A DNA stretch of 42,339 bases from Pseudomonadota bacterium (GCA_021324755.1 JAJPIL010000002.1:1-42339); one strand, 5' to 3'. Positions 1-11,590 are shown, counted from the first letter of the stretch. Notes: generated from the sequence alone by a model not told the origin. Numbers and translations are program-made.

Positions 1-1214
1 AAAGTCAGCACGACCAGCGCGCCCACTACAAATGACAGCTCGCCCTGATGAATCGAGTCACGCCCTAGAGACGGGCCGACGGTGCGCTCTTCGATAATTT
101 CCACTGGCGCCGGCAACGCGCCCGAGCGCAAAACTATCGCCAAGTCATGAGCTTCGTTGATCGAAAAACGACCCGTAATCGAAACTTTACCCCCTGGAAT
201 ACGCTCTTTTATTACCGGGGCTGAATAAACGGTTCCATCAAGGACAATCGCTAAGCGGCGACCCACGTTTTCCGCAGTGATCGCGTCGAAAATTTTGGCG
301 CCACGCTGGTCTAAATCGACAGCAACGTAAGGGCCCTCCAGGCGCGAACCAGGGCGCACTCGGGCATCGACCACCGAATCACCCGTCATCAACACTGGCG
401 ATTCTACTAGGTAAGGCTGACGCCCACCCGGACCTGGGGGGCCATAAAGAATTTCGTCTCCCGGCGGAGGTCCGTTCTGCAAAGCGTCCTGCACGCTGTG
501 GCTGTCATCTACCAATTTGAACTCTAAAACAGCGGTTTTGCCGATTAGCTCCTTGGCGCGCTCGGGATCTTGGATGCCCGGAAGCTGCACGAGAATATCG
601 TTATCTCCTTCCCGCGCCACAGTAGTCTCTCTAACACCTAATTGGTCTATACGGTTACGGATCGTTTCGAGCGCCTGTTCCATCGCGCTGCGCATAATTC
701 GCATCTTCTCGGACGGACGCAAACGCAGCTCAAAGGCCAAAGCCTCATCGCTACTGCTGGCGGGTGACACAACAAAATCCGTAAATGACTTCTCTACGAT
801 GTCCTGAAAGGCACTACGCTGGCGCCTGTCCTTAAGCCGGACTAAAAGCGCATCGGAGTTGTCGGCAACCAGCTGATCGAACTGAATTTGGTTCGCCTTG
901 AGCTCTCGCTTAAGGTCCTCCCCGCGACGCGTTAGCGCAGCCTTTACGGCTTGCTCAAGTTTGACCTCTAGCAGCATATGGGTGCCGCCCTGAAGGTCAA
1001 GACCGAGCTGAATCTGAGGCGTCGGCAAGTAGGCTTTCAACCACTCGGGAAACCTAACGCCGGCGGTCGGAAGCAACAACACCACCGCCACGACCGCCAG
1101 CGCTGCGGTTAGGTAAAGGCGTGTAAGAGCCGAGCCGTTGGTTAAGTGGAGGTACAAAATCGCCCCTCCAAGGGCGATCAAAATCAAGATTGGAGCGAAC
1201 GTTTGGTTTTCCAA
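1..1214 (-). CDS. secD: Protein translocase subunit SecD (3' end outside window)
   Basis: SecD is the inner-membrane accessory of the Sec translocon; with SecF it uses the proton gradient to drive late steps of export. The reading frame is open to the window edge, so about 404 codons are visible and the C-terminal membrane part is missing. The family signature GLDLQGGTHMLLEV follows the first membrane segment, and the periplasmic P1 region continues to the edge. There are two candidate TTG starts. The one at 1214 has an AGGTGA ribosome site and adds an extra hydrophobic stretch. The one at 1157 has a strong GGAGGGG site and gives the usual single N-terminal membrane helix. It is the last gene seen of queA-tgt-yajC-secD, 46 bases after yajC. 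Function is certain; the start is not. Confidence 0.95.
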   Translation of the reverse strand, partial: MENQTFAPILILIALGGAILYLHLTNGSALTRLYLTAALAVVAVVLLLPTAGVRFPEWLKAYLPTPQIQLGLDLQGGTHMLLEVKLEQAVKAALTRRGEDLKRELKANQIQFDQLVADNSDALLVRLKDRRQRSAFQDIVEKSFTDFVVSPASSSDEALAFELRLRPSEKMRIMRSAMEQALETIRNRIDQLGVRETTVAREGDNDILVQLPGIQDPERAKELIGKTAVLEFKLVDDSHSVQDALQNGPPPGDEILYGPPGPGGRQPYLVESPVLMTGDSVVDARVRPGSRLEGPYVAVDLDQRGAKIFDAITAENVGRRLAIVLDGTVYSAPVIKERIPGGKVSITGRFSINEAHDLAIVLRSGALPAPVEIIEERTVGPSLGRDSIHQGELSFVVGALVVLT

Positions 1215-1260
1215 GGCTTCGTCTCACCTAAGTATTAGAACGCTACATCGGGCATGCTCA

Positions 1261-1640
1261 CTAATTGCCTTTAGCCTGCCCCTGATCTTCTTTCTTACCC
1301 GTACCTTTAGGCGTTTTCCCATAGCTCGAGAGCGCCGCGATTTGCGAGCGTTCCACACGCACTCTCACCTGCGGAGCGATCTCGAGGGTTACGATTTTAT
1401 CGCCGAGCTCCACGATCCGCCCGATAAGCCCGCCGGCAGTTACGACCTCGTCGTTACGTTTGAGGGCACTTAGCATCTTTTGGTGTTCGCGCGCCTTTTT
1501 GACTTGCGGGCGAACTTGCACGAAGTAGAGAACCGCGAACAGCAGCAGCATCGGCACGACGTATGCGAAAAAAGCTTCCGTGTTTGGGCTGGCCGATCCG
1601 GCTGCCTGACTCTGCGCCCATGCCAATCCTTCCCAGAACA

Positions 1641-1641
<1 letters not shown>
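1261..1641 (-). CDS. yajC: Sec translocon accessory protein YajC
   Basis: Small inner-membrane protein that associates with SecDF. At 126 residues it has the normal family length. A short N-terminal segment rich in Ala, Ser and Gln precedes one membrane helix (about residues 24-42). The motif VRPQVKKAREHQKML and the conserved VVTAGGLIGRIVEL follow, then a charged cytoplasmic tail. Its ATG shares one base with the tgt stop codon (TAATG), so translation is probably coupled to tgt. The tgt-yajC-secD order is the classic bacterial arrangement. Confidence 0.95.
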
Positions 1642-3846
<2,205 letters not shown>

Positions 3847-4156
3847 GGCCTGTAATTGACGCACGGAACGGATTGGCAATACGCGGAGGAAACTACGCTT
3901 GTTAGGCGCTGTTTTTTCGAAAGTTTATTCAGCTGTGGGCAAGAACTCAGCCACCGCCAGCTACACCTATTCTTAAACTATTGCAGCCACCAACCTTGCC
4001 ACTTCTCGGCTGGAACCGATTGCGCTGCTTAAGGTCTACTTCGCAGGCAGACCGATACGTAGCTTGCAAAGCCTACGTCTTATCGCTTGCGCGGGATTCT
4101 TTGCACCGTAGGCTCAATATCCTGACGGCTCGGCCAGAATTATCCTCCGCAAACCG
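3847..4156. other. Intergenic region upstream of queA
   Basis: A 310-base gap between the queA start and the end of the downstream oxidoreductase gene. No plausible gene. An imperfect hairpin lies at 4057-4078 (nine pairs with one bulged C and a GCA loop), without a T-rich tail on either strand. The promoter of the queA operon should be near 3850-3960 on the minus strand, but I could not pick a convincing -35/-10 pair. Confidence 0.5.
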
Positions 4157-5137
4157 CTAACTAACCCGCAACACGATCTTACCGAAATGTTCCAGGTCTC
4201 GCATCATGCGATGCGCACGGGGTGCTTCGGCCAACGGCAGCACTGCATAAATAGGCGGTCTTAGCTTGCCCTCGTTCAGAGCGGTGCCAAAGCGTTCTAA
4301 AAATAGCCGTACGATCTCGCCCTTTTGCTCGACCGGCCGGCTTCGCAAAGTGGAGCCGATTATAGTCAGATGGCGCCGCAAGACGGCGGCCAGGTCGATT
4401 TCTGCGCGAGCGCCCTTCATAAGACCGATGAGCACGAGACGGCCGCTATGGGCGAGAACTTCGATGTTTTGCGCGAGGTAAGCAGCGCCGATGATGTCCA
4501 ATACGAGGTCGACGCCGCGACCATCCGTTAAACTCATGACGCGAGGGGCAAAGGGACCTTCCTTATAGTTGATAGCGGCAAACGCGCCTAACTTGACGCA
4601 TCGCTCGCATTTGGACGAGTCGCCGGCGGTAACGATCGCGCGAGCACCCGAAGCTACCAGCAACTGAATCGCAGCGGTGCCCACACCGCTGCTCCCGCCG
4701 TGAATGAGGGCGGTCTCGCCCGGCTTCACCTGTCCGAGCATGAACAAGTTGAGAAACGCCGTGAGAAAAACCTCAGGGAACCCCGCAGCCTCCTCGTCGC
4801 TCATCGTCGGCGGCACGCGCATCGCGCAACGGTAGTCGACCGCCGCAAGCTCTGCGTACCCGCCTCCCGCAAGCAGCGCCATTACCCGCTCTCCCACGCG
4901 CCATCCTCGCACTTCCGCTCCAACCGCAACTACTTCGCCCGCGCACTCAAGGCCCAGTATCGGCGACGCTCCGGGTGGAGGTGGGTAATGCCCCTCGCGT
5001 TGCATTAGGTCGGCGCGATTAACTCCGGCACATCGTACCTTGATAAGAAGGTCCGTTGGTCCAGGTTCCGGCTTATCGACCTCGCCGATCTTGAGTACCT
5101 GTTCGTCTCCCGGACTATCAAAAACTATTGCTTTCAT
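4157..5137 (-). CDS. NAD(P)H:quinone oxidoreductase, zinc-independent MDR family (PIG3-like)
   Basis: A 326-residue medium-chain dehydrogenase/reductase of the quinone oxidoreductase (zeta-crystallin/PIG3) group, probably cytosolic and NADPH-dependent. The N-terminal GroES-like fold contains VRCAGVNRADLMQREG and the PILGLECAGEVVAVG block. The nucleotide-binding motif GGSSGVGTAAIQL follows near residue 147. The zinc ligands of alcohol dehydrogenases are absent, as expected here. The GGTGAG ribosome site sits three bases before the ATG. It seems to stand alone. The physiological substrate cannot be told from sequence; quinones or enoyl compounds are usual for the family. Confidence 0.88.
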   Translation of the reverse strand: MKAIVFDSPGDEQVLKIGEVDKPEPGPTDLLIKVRCAGVNRADLMQREGHYPPPPGASPILGLECAGEVVAVGAEVRGWRVGERVMALLAGGGYAELAAVDYRCAMRVPPTMSDEEAAGFPEVFLTAFLNLFMLGQVKPGETALIHGGSSGVGTAAIQLLVASGARAIVTAGDSSKCERCVKLGAFAAINYKEGPFAPRVMSLTDGRGVDLVLDIIGAAYLAQNIEVLAHSGRLVLIGLMKGARAEIDLAAVLRRHLTIIGSTLRSRPVEQKGEIVRLFLERFGTALNEGKLRPPIYAVLPLAEAPRAHRMMRDLEHFGKIVLRVS

Positions 5138-5361
5138 TGGCTCACCAACGTCGTATTACCTACGCCCTTGTGATGCGGGCGTTCCAATTCAACTTCGCCC
5201 GCATGAACTTTCTCCCCATCCGAACAACAAGCTCTCCGGCTAGGGCGTTGCCTCTTTAGCCTAGAAACCTCGGCGGGCAGCTTTGCGCGAAAAGCGCACA
5301 CGTACCCTAGGTTCGAAGCCGCCTCCATCCACCCGGCTCCGCCGTAGCGCCTCAGCACGCA

Positions 5362-5616
5362 TCAACCTTTGAACCCAGGACACGGATCGTACACCCAGCG
5401 TGTATTCACCGGCTCGCCCAGCGGGTTACCATCCTCGTCCACAGCCGTTATCTGCCCAGCATGGTCCAAGACGAAGCGTCGGCCACACTTCCTGCACCGA
5501 CCGTACTCAGCTTGGCTTCCATTGCGAACAATCTCGAAATCGTGACTATCAAGCGCAATAGAAAGCGACGGTCTCATAAGCCATTGGTAAGAGCTCTGCT
5601 GCCTCTGAATCCACAT
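5362..5616 (-). CDS. Hypothetical small protein with a CxxC zinc-ribbon-like knuckle
   Basis: Not recognised. The frame is open from 5823, but only the C-terminal part looks protein-like: HDFEIVRNGSQAEYGRCRKC, then GRRFVLDHAGQITAVD. That resembles a short zinc-ribbon knuckle followed by beta strands, with one further Cys (DPCPGF) near the end. I took ATG 5616 (84 residues); another ATG at 5577 is possible, and neither has a clear ribosome site. The upstream part of the frame is rich in Cys, Trp and Arg and looks like out-of-frame translation. Confidence 0.45.
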   Translation of the reverse strand: MWIQRQQSSYQWLMRPSLSIALDSHDFEIVRNGSQAEYGRCRKCGRRFVLDHAGQITAVDEDGNPLGEPVNTRWVYDPCPGFKG

Positions 5617-6134
5617 TTCAAGTAAGACTACACGAAACTGTAACTGGCACAGTTGGCGAGTCGAGGCGGGGCGACATATTCTATCGGCCTCAAACTGCGC
5701 CGGTTCGCAACGCCAGAAGCAATATAAGACGCAGACCGCAAAAATCAACTCAACAGACCGGATAAAACGGGCACGAGATGGCTTGTAAAACCAGCAAACG
5801 AATCGGATGTCGTTGATGTGCACAAAAAATTTGTTCCTAGGGGCATCGCGCTTTCCAAAAAATAAGCCCCCATCGGCGCTCTAGACCAGCAAGCTGCACA
5901 CACTTAATTAAATACGGTCAGCATCCTTTTTTGAGCCTTCAGTCGCGCTCACGAAAAGCCCAAAGCGGCATTGGTGACCAGCGCGAGCACGGCATCTACA
6001 ATTGAAATTGTCCTCTCGGAGAGATGTCGAGGGTCGGCGCGAAGCTCAAAGCACAGACTTTAAGGCTCTTGACGTCGCTGGTCCCCGGAACCGCAATGTA
6101 TCTGGTTAGTTGGTCGAGATTGCGCACAGAGCAG
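5617..6134. other. Intergenic region, no gene recognised
   Basis: About 518 bases between two divergently oriented hypothetical genes. It is more AT-rich than its surroundings around 5900-5950. A perfect 11-base palindromic element (CTCTCGGAGAG) lies at 6013-6023. The frames running through it (from 5823 on minus, from 6024 on plus) look like upstream extensions of the flanking genes rather than separate genes. Confidence 0.4.
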
Positions 6135-6530
6135 ATGCGCAGGGTGAAAGCTAATGCCCTTGCGGCTGTCTGTCTATTGAGTTTTGGCGCAATTTGCGCA
6201 TTAGCGGTAAACACGGCCCTGCTTGCGGTCAGTCACGCCTATGGTCAGGCTTATCCGTGCGAAATCTTGCCGCAACCGCAGGCGGGCAAACCAGCTAAAG
6301 TTCTTGGCGAGCGTCAGCCGTTGCCTGCCGGCTTTCCTCGCATTTGGAATCTTCGGCGAGGACCTGTACCGCCACCTCCCATCGGTTACAAGTGGGTCAA
6401 CCTTTATTGTACCCACAACGGAAGATGGGCACCTAACCTGATGGCGGACGAAGGCGGCAGGCCACGCCAAACGGTATACGTTCTTGCCCCGGTCGAGCAA
6501 CGATTGGTCGAAAAGCCACCGGCCAAATGA
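6135..6530 (+). CDS. Hypothetical secreted protein
   Basis: No family recognised. From ATG 6135 the protein has 131 residues and starts with a convincing signal peptide: MRR, a hydrophobic core (roughly residues 7-32), and a likely cleavage after AYGQA. The mature part has two Cys (YPCEI and LYCTHNG), which could pair, and a Pro-rich stretch GPVPPPPIGYKW. It ends in a short charged tail. The frame opens earlier (ATG 6024), but the extra 37 residues would bury the signal peptide. A small periplasmic or exported protein is the safest reading. Confidence 0.55.
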   Translation: MRRVKANALAAVCLLSFGAICALAVNTALLAVSHAYGQAYPCEILPQPQAGKPAKVLGERQPLPAGFPRIWNLRRGPVPPPPIGYKWVNLYCTHNGRWAPNLMADEGGRPRQTVYVLAPVEQRLVEKPPAK

Positions 6531-6719
6531 ACACCTGCGCACCGGAACTACATCAGGCGATCGTTGGCGCCAAGACCGTCGTGTTGCCTGGTGCCCGATA
6601 GGAAGGTTGTCTACTCAATAGTGGCCCTCTAGTGCCAGGCTGAGGAACAAGCCCGCTCTTTTGCTGCGATGTTTGTCCGGCACACGTGTGGCGGCTTTCG
6701 GGTAGGCTCCTCGAGCTCG

Positions 6720-7733
6720 TTATTCGACCGCGATAGGAATTCGAATTTCAACCACCGAGGAAACCGCCCTGCCATCCTTGATCGCGGGGAAGAAGCGCCA
6801 CTGCTTGAGAGTCTCCAACAGTAAGTAGTTAAGCCGTGGATTAGGAGTGGGTCTTACAAGCACGACCTGAGCCGTACCATCCGGCATGATTTGAAAGCGT
6901 GCCACAGCCTCAGCATGAAAAACCTCTGCCCGTAAGTCATCAGGAATCTTAGGCAAGGGAGCGTAAATTGCTTGCGCGCCACCGCTCGAAGAGCCAAACA
7001 GGCCGCCCCCACCACCGCCGGCTCCTCCCGGTCCACGGCCTAAAGCCTGCTGTGTTCCCCCACCCGAGTTACCTGCGGGCGCAGCAGCCGCTCCGGACGA
7101 ACTAGGTAGCGAGGACCCGTTTGGCGGCTTAACTGGCGAAGGTGGCGAGGCTTTTGCCACGGCATGCGCCGGTGCCGGAGATGTAGGCGGAGGAGGTTTG
7201 ACGATACGTCGACGGGCAATCGCCTTTGGGGCAGGCTTGGTCAAAGCCTTCGGAGCTGGTTTGGTCAGAGCCTTGAGCTTAGGTTTAGCCAATTCCTCGT
7301 TATGGACAGGCGTAGCCTTTGGTGCTGGCGTAGGCGCGGGACTCGATACTTTGAGTGCCGGTGTAGGCGCGGGATTTGACACTTTCGTCTCCGGCGGCTG
7401 CTTAACAGGTTCCGGCGCGCTGGTCGCGGCCACGGTACTAATTGGCTTGCTCGCCGAAGCGCCACTAGCCGGCATGGACGAACCAGCGCCAGCGGCACCA
7501 ACTCCGCTCGCCGCAGGCCCCGATCCTGCGCCGCCCCCCAATCCACCAACCATCAGCAACCCGACCTCAATCGGAGCGGGAGGCGGAGACAGCGGTTCAA
7601 GATTCAATAGATGGGCAAAAATGACGAGCACCGCGCCCCACAAAACCAGGGCGCTAGGGATAAGCCAAGAAAGACGACGCCACCCCTGGTCGACAGGGAC
7701 GCCAGTGGAAAAAGTCCAGACATTCTCAGTCAT
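6720..7733 (-). CDS. tonB: TonB-like energy transducer
   Basis: Links the proton-driven ExbB-ExbD motor to outer-membrane receptors. The 337-residue protein has one N-terminal membrane helix (about residues 23-47). A long Pro/Ala/Lys region follows (about 75-200), with repeats such as TKPAPKAL and SPAPTPAPK and a Gly-rich linker. The C-terminal TonB domain (about 255-337) contains AVARFQIMPDGTAQVVLV and LLETLKQWRFFPA. It overlaps exbD by eight bases and is the last gene of the operon. No receptor lies nearby, so the cargo is unknown. The internal repeats are also visible in the DNA around 7217-7385. Confidence 0.92.
   Translation of the reverse strand: MTENVWTFSTGVPVDQGWRRLSWLIPSALVLWGAVLVIFAHLLNLEPLSPPPAPIEVGLLMVGGLGGGAGSGPAASGVGAAGAGSSMPASGASASKPISTVAATSAPEPVKQPPETKVSNPAPTPALKVSSPAPTPAPKATPVHNEELAKPKLKALTKPAPKALTKPAPKAIARRRIVKPPPPTSPAPAHAVAKASPPSPVKPPNGSSLPSSSGAAAAPAGNSGGGTQQALGRGPGGAGGGGGGLFGSSSGGAQAIYAPLPKIPDDLRAEVFHAEAVARFQIMPDGTAQVVLVRPTPNPRLNYLLLETLKQWRFFPAIKDGRAVSSVVEIRIPIAVE
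7217..7385. repeat. Short tandem repeats in the tonB spacer
   Basis: Two adjacent sets of near-identical units. One encodes KALTKPAP twice; the other encodes VSNPAPTP/VSSPAPTP. They lie in the part of TonB that spans the periplasm. Such repeats can expand or contract in frame and change spacer length. Confidence 0.7.
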
Positions 7734-8127
7734 GCTGGACAGCGATTAAAAAATGGGCAACCCCGGCCCGGCGCGCTTGAAGCAGCGCTTGAACGACTAT
7801 CCCTTCGGGAGCAGCGCTATCCGCCGCAACCACCACGCTCGAGTCTGGTCCCCGCAACATCCTTCGCAATATATCCGCTTCGGTGGCCAACGTGGCAGGG
7901 ATCTTGTCGAGGTATACCTGGCCATCTTTGGTGATGGTGAGAGTGACCGACTCCTTGCGGTCCATCGCGTTGGCCTCGCCGCGGGGCAGGTTGACCGGCA
8001 CGGAATTCAAGCTTTGCATCGAGAGCGACGCCAACATAAAGGTAACGAGCAGAAAAAACATGACGTCGATCATCGGGATTATCTCGATCCGACCGCGCCG
8101 GTGCGGTCTAGCTCTATGCAGCCTCAT
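7726..8127 (-). CDS. exbD: Biopolymer transport protein ExbD
   Basis: Inner-membrane proton-channel subunit of the TonB motor. At 133 residues it has normal length. After a basic N-terminus the helix IPMIDVMFFLLVTFMLASL carries the conserved aspartate (about residue 22) needed for proton movement. The periplasmic domain includes SVTLTITKDGQVYLD and VVVAADSAAPEGIVVQAL. It overlaps exbB by 14 bases upstream and tonB by eight bases downstream, so the three are translated as a coupled operon. Confidence 0.94.
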   Translation of the reverse strand: MRLHRARPHRRGRIEIIPMIDVMFFLLVTFMLASLSMQSLNSVPVNLPRGEANAMDRKESVTLTITKDGQVYLDKIPATLATEADILRRMLRGPDSSVVVAADSAAPEGIVVQALLQARRAGVAHFLIAVQHD

Positions 8128-8773
8128 GGCGCTGCTCTCTCTGCTTACCTTCTTGGTCGAGCCTGATGTGCGCTACGAGTTTAGAGCCCAGACGCTCCAT
8201 CGTGTCCAACGCATGGGCTCTAAGGCGTTCGAAAAAGTTGAAGGCGAACAACGCGATAATCGCGATCAGAAGACCCAGCGCGGTAGCTATCAACGCCTCG
8301 GCCACCCCCGCCGTAACTTTGGTGGGCGCCACCACACCGCCCTCACCAATCACTTTAAAAGCCTGAATCATGCCGGTTATCGTACCCAACAATCCCAGCA
8401 GCGGAGCGCCGGTTACGACCGTTTCTAGCACCCACATCCCTCTACTGAGCGCCTTTTCTATCCTGCCGGCTTCGTCGTCCGCTCGGGATTCGATCCACCA
8501 CACTGGTCGGGAGCGGTTCTCCGTAATCACCGCAAGAAACCGCGCGTAGGCGTTGCGTGGCCCCAGTAATTTAAGCTGCTCTTCCACTGCCTCCCACTTG
8601 AAGTCTAAAGCTTCGCTTACCTCCCAGACCGAAGCGGGTAAGCGCAGGCTTCGGAAGTACACCACGGCTCGGTCGAGAATGATCATGACAGTGAGAATTC
8701 CAACGGCCACGAGCGGATACACCATCGGGCCACCGACTCGCAGCATTTGCCACGTTTCCCTCAGTTCGTCCAT
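8114..8773 (-). CDS. exbB: MotA/TolQ/ExbB proton channel family protein
   Basis: Pentameric channel scaffold of the TonB system. In 219 residues there are three membrane helices: near residues 17-36, near 115-140 (VLETVVTGAPLLGLLGTITG, the conserved ExbB/TolQ block) and near 155-178 (ALIATALGLLIAIIALFAF). The large cytoplasmic loop between the first two is typical. It is first in exbB-exbD-tonB. A TolQ role is unlikely because tolA, tolB and pal are absent and a TonB protein follows. Confidence 0.93.
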   Translation of the reverse strand: MDELRETWQMLRVGGPMVYPLVAVGILTVMIILDRAVVYFRSLRLPASVWEVSEALDFKWEAVEEQLKLLGPRNAYARFLAVITENRSRPVWWIESRADDEAGRIEKALSRGMWVLETVVTGAPLLGLLGTITGMIQAFKVIGEGGVVAPTKVTAGVAEALIATALGLLIAIIALFAFNFFERLRAHALDTMERLGSKLVAHIRLDQEGKQREQRHEAA

Positions 8774-8826
8774 CGCTAATTCCTACTTGTCATTGTTCCT
8801 CGAAAAGCTAGAGCTGAACCAGGTTA

Positions 8827-8841
8827 GGCACCTTTGGTGCC
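8827..8841. repeat. Small perfect inverted repeat
   Basis: GGCACC-TTT-GGTGCC between pepN and exbB, about 55 bases upstream of the exbB start. No T-run follows on the minus strand, so it is not a convincing terminator; it could be an operator for the exbB promoter. Confidence 0.3.
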
Positions 8842-8986
8842 CCCGCTTGGCCTCCATCAACATGCCAAGCCGTGTGATGGCAAGAGCCTAGCTCGGCCCC
8901 AAGTCGCCAAAATCCAAGAGTCGTATCTGCCCCCATATCTGGCGCGCTCTCTGGACGTCTACATACTCTCATACCTACATAGGCAC

Positions 8987-9024
8987 AAAAAACTTTCAAG
9001 AGCGACAGCATTGATGGTTCGCTC
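8987..9024 (-). terminator. Possible terminator after the aminopeptidase gene
   Basis: On the minus strand GAGCGA, overlapping the stop codon, can pair with TCGCTC 13 bases later. After seven more bases there is a run of six T. The stem is short and the T-run slightly distant, so this is only moderately convincing. Confidence 0.35.
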
Positions 9025-11590
9025 AGGATTCGCTCAATTGCTCTGCCAGGCGCTCTCCTTCTCTTTGTTTGAAGGTCGCGGCGATTTTGAGCTTTTCCAG
9101 ATGTTGATCGATCATCTTGCCGGCCTGCTTCACTTTGTGAGCGGCAAAAAAGCTGACCACGTCGTCGACTTTGTCCACAAGCGCCACAACGCCTTCACAC
9201 ATCCGTGGCAGAGCGCTCTCCGGATACTTTTCGTTCATCGTCTGCCAGTTGCGCTTCAAGAACTCCCAGGCTTCGTATCTGCAAACGTTGTTGACGAGCA
9301 ACGCATGCATCAGGTAGGGCGCATTCTGCGTTCTGACTTCGCCGTTAATCGTCATCTCCATCGTGTTGCGCAGCAGGTCTAGCCGCTGAAAATCAGCGAG
9401 CGCAAAAAGGTAACGCTGTTCCTCCTGGGGTGTGCGTGCAGATTTGAAGTTGTTTTTGAACTCTTCGTACTGCGCTCTGTCGCCGACGTAAGCTGTGACC
9501 GAAATCAGAGCTGGGACGAGGTCGGGATCGACCGACTGCGGATCGCGCCGGTATTGGCTATAGAGTTCGAGCGCGCGGCTTTGTGTCTCGGCGTCGTCGC
9601 CGAGCGTACCCATTGCGTCTACCAGAGCTCCACGCAACTGGCTAATTAAGCGGTCCTCGTTCGGCGAGGGCGTCCACCCAAGGCGACGCAGCGCGGGTCC
9701 AACGAGCTCGCGGACCTTAGCCTGCAGAGCTTGCCGAGCGCTCGGCGGCGCCACCATGTCTAGGTAATTGAGCGGTCCGAGCAACGCCCGCCATACGTTG
9801 AGGTCGTTTTCGTCGCGAAAGATCTTGCTCGCCATCCTGAAGAAATCGCGTACCGAAGTGAGTCCGGCCAGCACCATGGCCCACGTATCGCCGACAAGCG
9901 TGAAGCGTTCGATTGGCTTGAGCTGCCCCACAGCATCGGTTAGTGCCTCGAGCAATTTCGGTTCGTAATGCACCCGATAAAAGCCATGCCCGCCTTCATT
10001 GACCAACACCCATTCGGGTGCAGCCGGCAGCTCAAGCGTTGCTGTCGCCTCCTCCATCAGCACGGCGCGACTGAATGTAGAGCCGTTAGCGCTCCCTCTT
10101 ATTTTCATCGGGACGCACCATAGCTGGTCGTCCTTCCTACCTTCTTTCGGAAGATACAGAAAGCGCTTCTGGGAGAACTTGAGGGTCCGCCCATCTGGTT
10201 CGAGCTCGACCCTCACGACCGGCAAGCCAGGTCGAAAGATCCACGACTCCATCATTCGCCGCACCGGCTGGCCGGAGACGGTCTCGAGCGCGTCCCACAG
10301 GTCTTCGGTGCGGGCGTTGGCAAATTCGTGGCGGCGCAAATACAGTCGGATACCGTCGCGAAACTGGTCTGCGCCCAGAAATTGCTCGAGCATCCGTAGT
10401 ACTGCGGCCCCCTTCTCGTAGGTCAGCACGTCGAACATCGCGCGGGCTTCGTCGGGGCTTTTTACCTCGAACTCGATCGCCCGCGTGTTCTCAAGGCCGT
10501 CGGTCGCCATCGCAGAGGCTTTGGACACGCTAAAGCTATCCCACCGCCTCCAATCCGGCCGCCATGCGTCGACCGCAAGCATCTCCATGAAAGTCGCGAA
10601 GGCCTCGTTCAGCCACAGCCCGTTCCACCACTCCATCGTCACCAAGTCGCCGAACCACATATGGGCGTTCTCATGGCAGACGACGTCGGCCACACGCTCG
10701 AGCTCGGCACGCGAAGCCTGCTTTTCGTCGACAAGCAGCGCGGTCTCCCGAAACGTGATCGCGCCAAGATTCTCCATCGCACCAGACGCGAAGTCCGGAA
10801 TAGCTATCAAGTCGAGCTTGTCGCCCGGGTACGGCCGCTGGTAGTAGTCGGCGAAGAACTTTAGCGAAAACGCGCCGACCTCCTGCGCCCACTTAGTTAG
10901 CCCTCTCTTGCCGGGCGGAAAGACGATTCGTAGCGGAACCCCGTCAACGAACACTGGCGGTGTGGATTCGAGCTCGCCCACGATGAAGGCTACAAGGTAG
11001 GTGGACATCTTAATCGTCTCTTTGAATACCACCTCTTTAAGCCCCCCGCCGAGCGAGCGCTCGGACTCAATAGCGGTATTTGAGAACGCGCTGAGCTTTT
11101 CGTCGATCACAAGCGTGGTCTTGAAGACAGCTTTGATAGCTGGTTCGTCCCAACACGGAAAGGCCCGGCGGGCATCGGTCGCCTCGAACTGCGTGGCTGC
11201 CAGCATGTGCCTGCGACCCTGCTCGTCGCGGTACTCGCTCCGATAAAAACCGTGCAGCTTGTCGTTCAACGTTCCGCGAAACGCAAGCTTAAGTCGCGCA
11301 GGCCCCCTGGGGAGAACGCGGTCGAACACGAGATGAGCCCGCTCTGTTTGCGGGTCCAACTTGGCCCGACCGTGAACAAGCTCGCCCGAAAGTTCAAGCT
11401 TCACATCGTCAATCTCTAGCTCTAGCGCGTTGAGAACAATCTCGTTTACCGGTTCGCAAATTTCGATCGTTACTGTCTCCTCGCCCGTAAAAACGAACGT
11501 ATTCAGATCGGGCTTGAGTCTAATTTCATAGCGCTCAGGACGCACCGTGGTGGGGAGCCTATAAGGATTCTCCTGGCTAACGACACTCAT
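9023..11590 (-). CDS. M1 family zinc aminopeptidase
   Basis: A zinc exopeptidase that removes N-terminal residues from peptides. From ATG 11590, with GGAG eight bases upstream, it has 855 residues, close to the family norm; a GTG at 11599 has no proper site. The N-terminal beta domain is followed by the substrate motif GAMEN (about 270-274), the zinc motif HENAH (about 306-310) and the third ligand Glu about 19 residues on in WLNEAFATF. The long C-terminal helical domain matches the ERAP-type (ERAP1_C) architecture. No signal peptide, so it is probably cytosolic. It is a single-gene unit with no obvious link to its neighbours. Confidence 0.93.
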   Translation of the reverse strand: MSVVSQENPYRLPTTVRPERYEIRLKPDLNTFVFTGEETVTIEICEPVNEIVLNALELEIDDVKLELSGELVHGRAKLDPQTERAHLVFDRVLPRGPARLKLAFRGTLNDKLHGFYRSEYRDEQGRRHMLAATQFEATDARRAFPCWDEPAIKAVFKTTLVIDEKLSAFSNTAIESERSLGGGLKEVVFKETIKMSTYLVAFIVGELESTPPVFVDGVPLRIVFPPGKRGLTKWAQEVGAFSLKFFADYYQRPYPGDKLDLIAIPDFASGAMENLGAITFRETALLVDEKQASRAELERVADVVCHENAHMWFGDLVTMEWWNGLWLNEAFATFMEMLAVDAWRPDWRRWDSFSVSKASAMATDGLENTRAIEFEVKSPDEARAMFDVLTYEKGAAVLRMLEQFLGADQFRDGIRLYLRRHEFANARTEDLWDALETVSGQPVRRMMESWIFRPGLPVVRVELEPDGRTLKFSQKRFLYLPKEGRKDDQLWCVPMKIRGSANGSTFSRAVLMEEATATLELPAAPEWVLVNEGGHGFYRVHYEPKLLEALTDAVGQLKPIERFTLVGDTWAMVLAGLTSVRDFFRMASKIFRDENDLNVWRALLGPLNYLDMVAPPSARQALQAKVRELVGPALRRLGWTPSPNEDRLISQLRGALVDAMGTLGDDAETQSRALELYSQYRRDPQSVDPDLVPALISVTAYVGDRAQYEEFKNNFKSARTPQEEQRYLFALADFQRLDLLRNTMEMTINGEVRTQNAPYLMHALLVNNVCRYEAWEFLKRNWQTMNEKYPESALPRMCEGVVALVDKVDDVVSFFAAHKVKQAGKMIDQHLEKLKIAATFKQREGERLAEQLSES

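Noticed and set aside
5134-5358. 74-codon frame ending in an ATGA overlap with the quinone oxidoreductase start
   Set aside because: No ribosome site, no recognisable domain, and biased Arg/Cys content; the overlap is probably chance.
6681-6690. Palindrome CACACGTGTG between the secreted hypothetical gene and tonB
   Set aside because: A ten-base palindrome is expected about 40 times by chance in a window this long; no other evidence.
7198-7749. 183-codon plus-strand frame opposite tonB
   Set aside because: Antisense shadow produced by the Pro/Ala repeats of TonB; Gly/Ala low complexity only.
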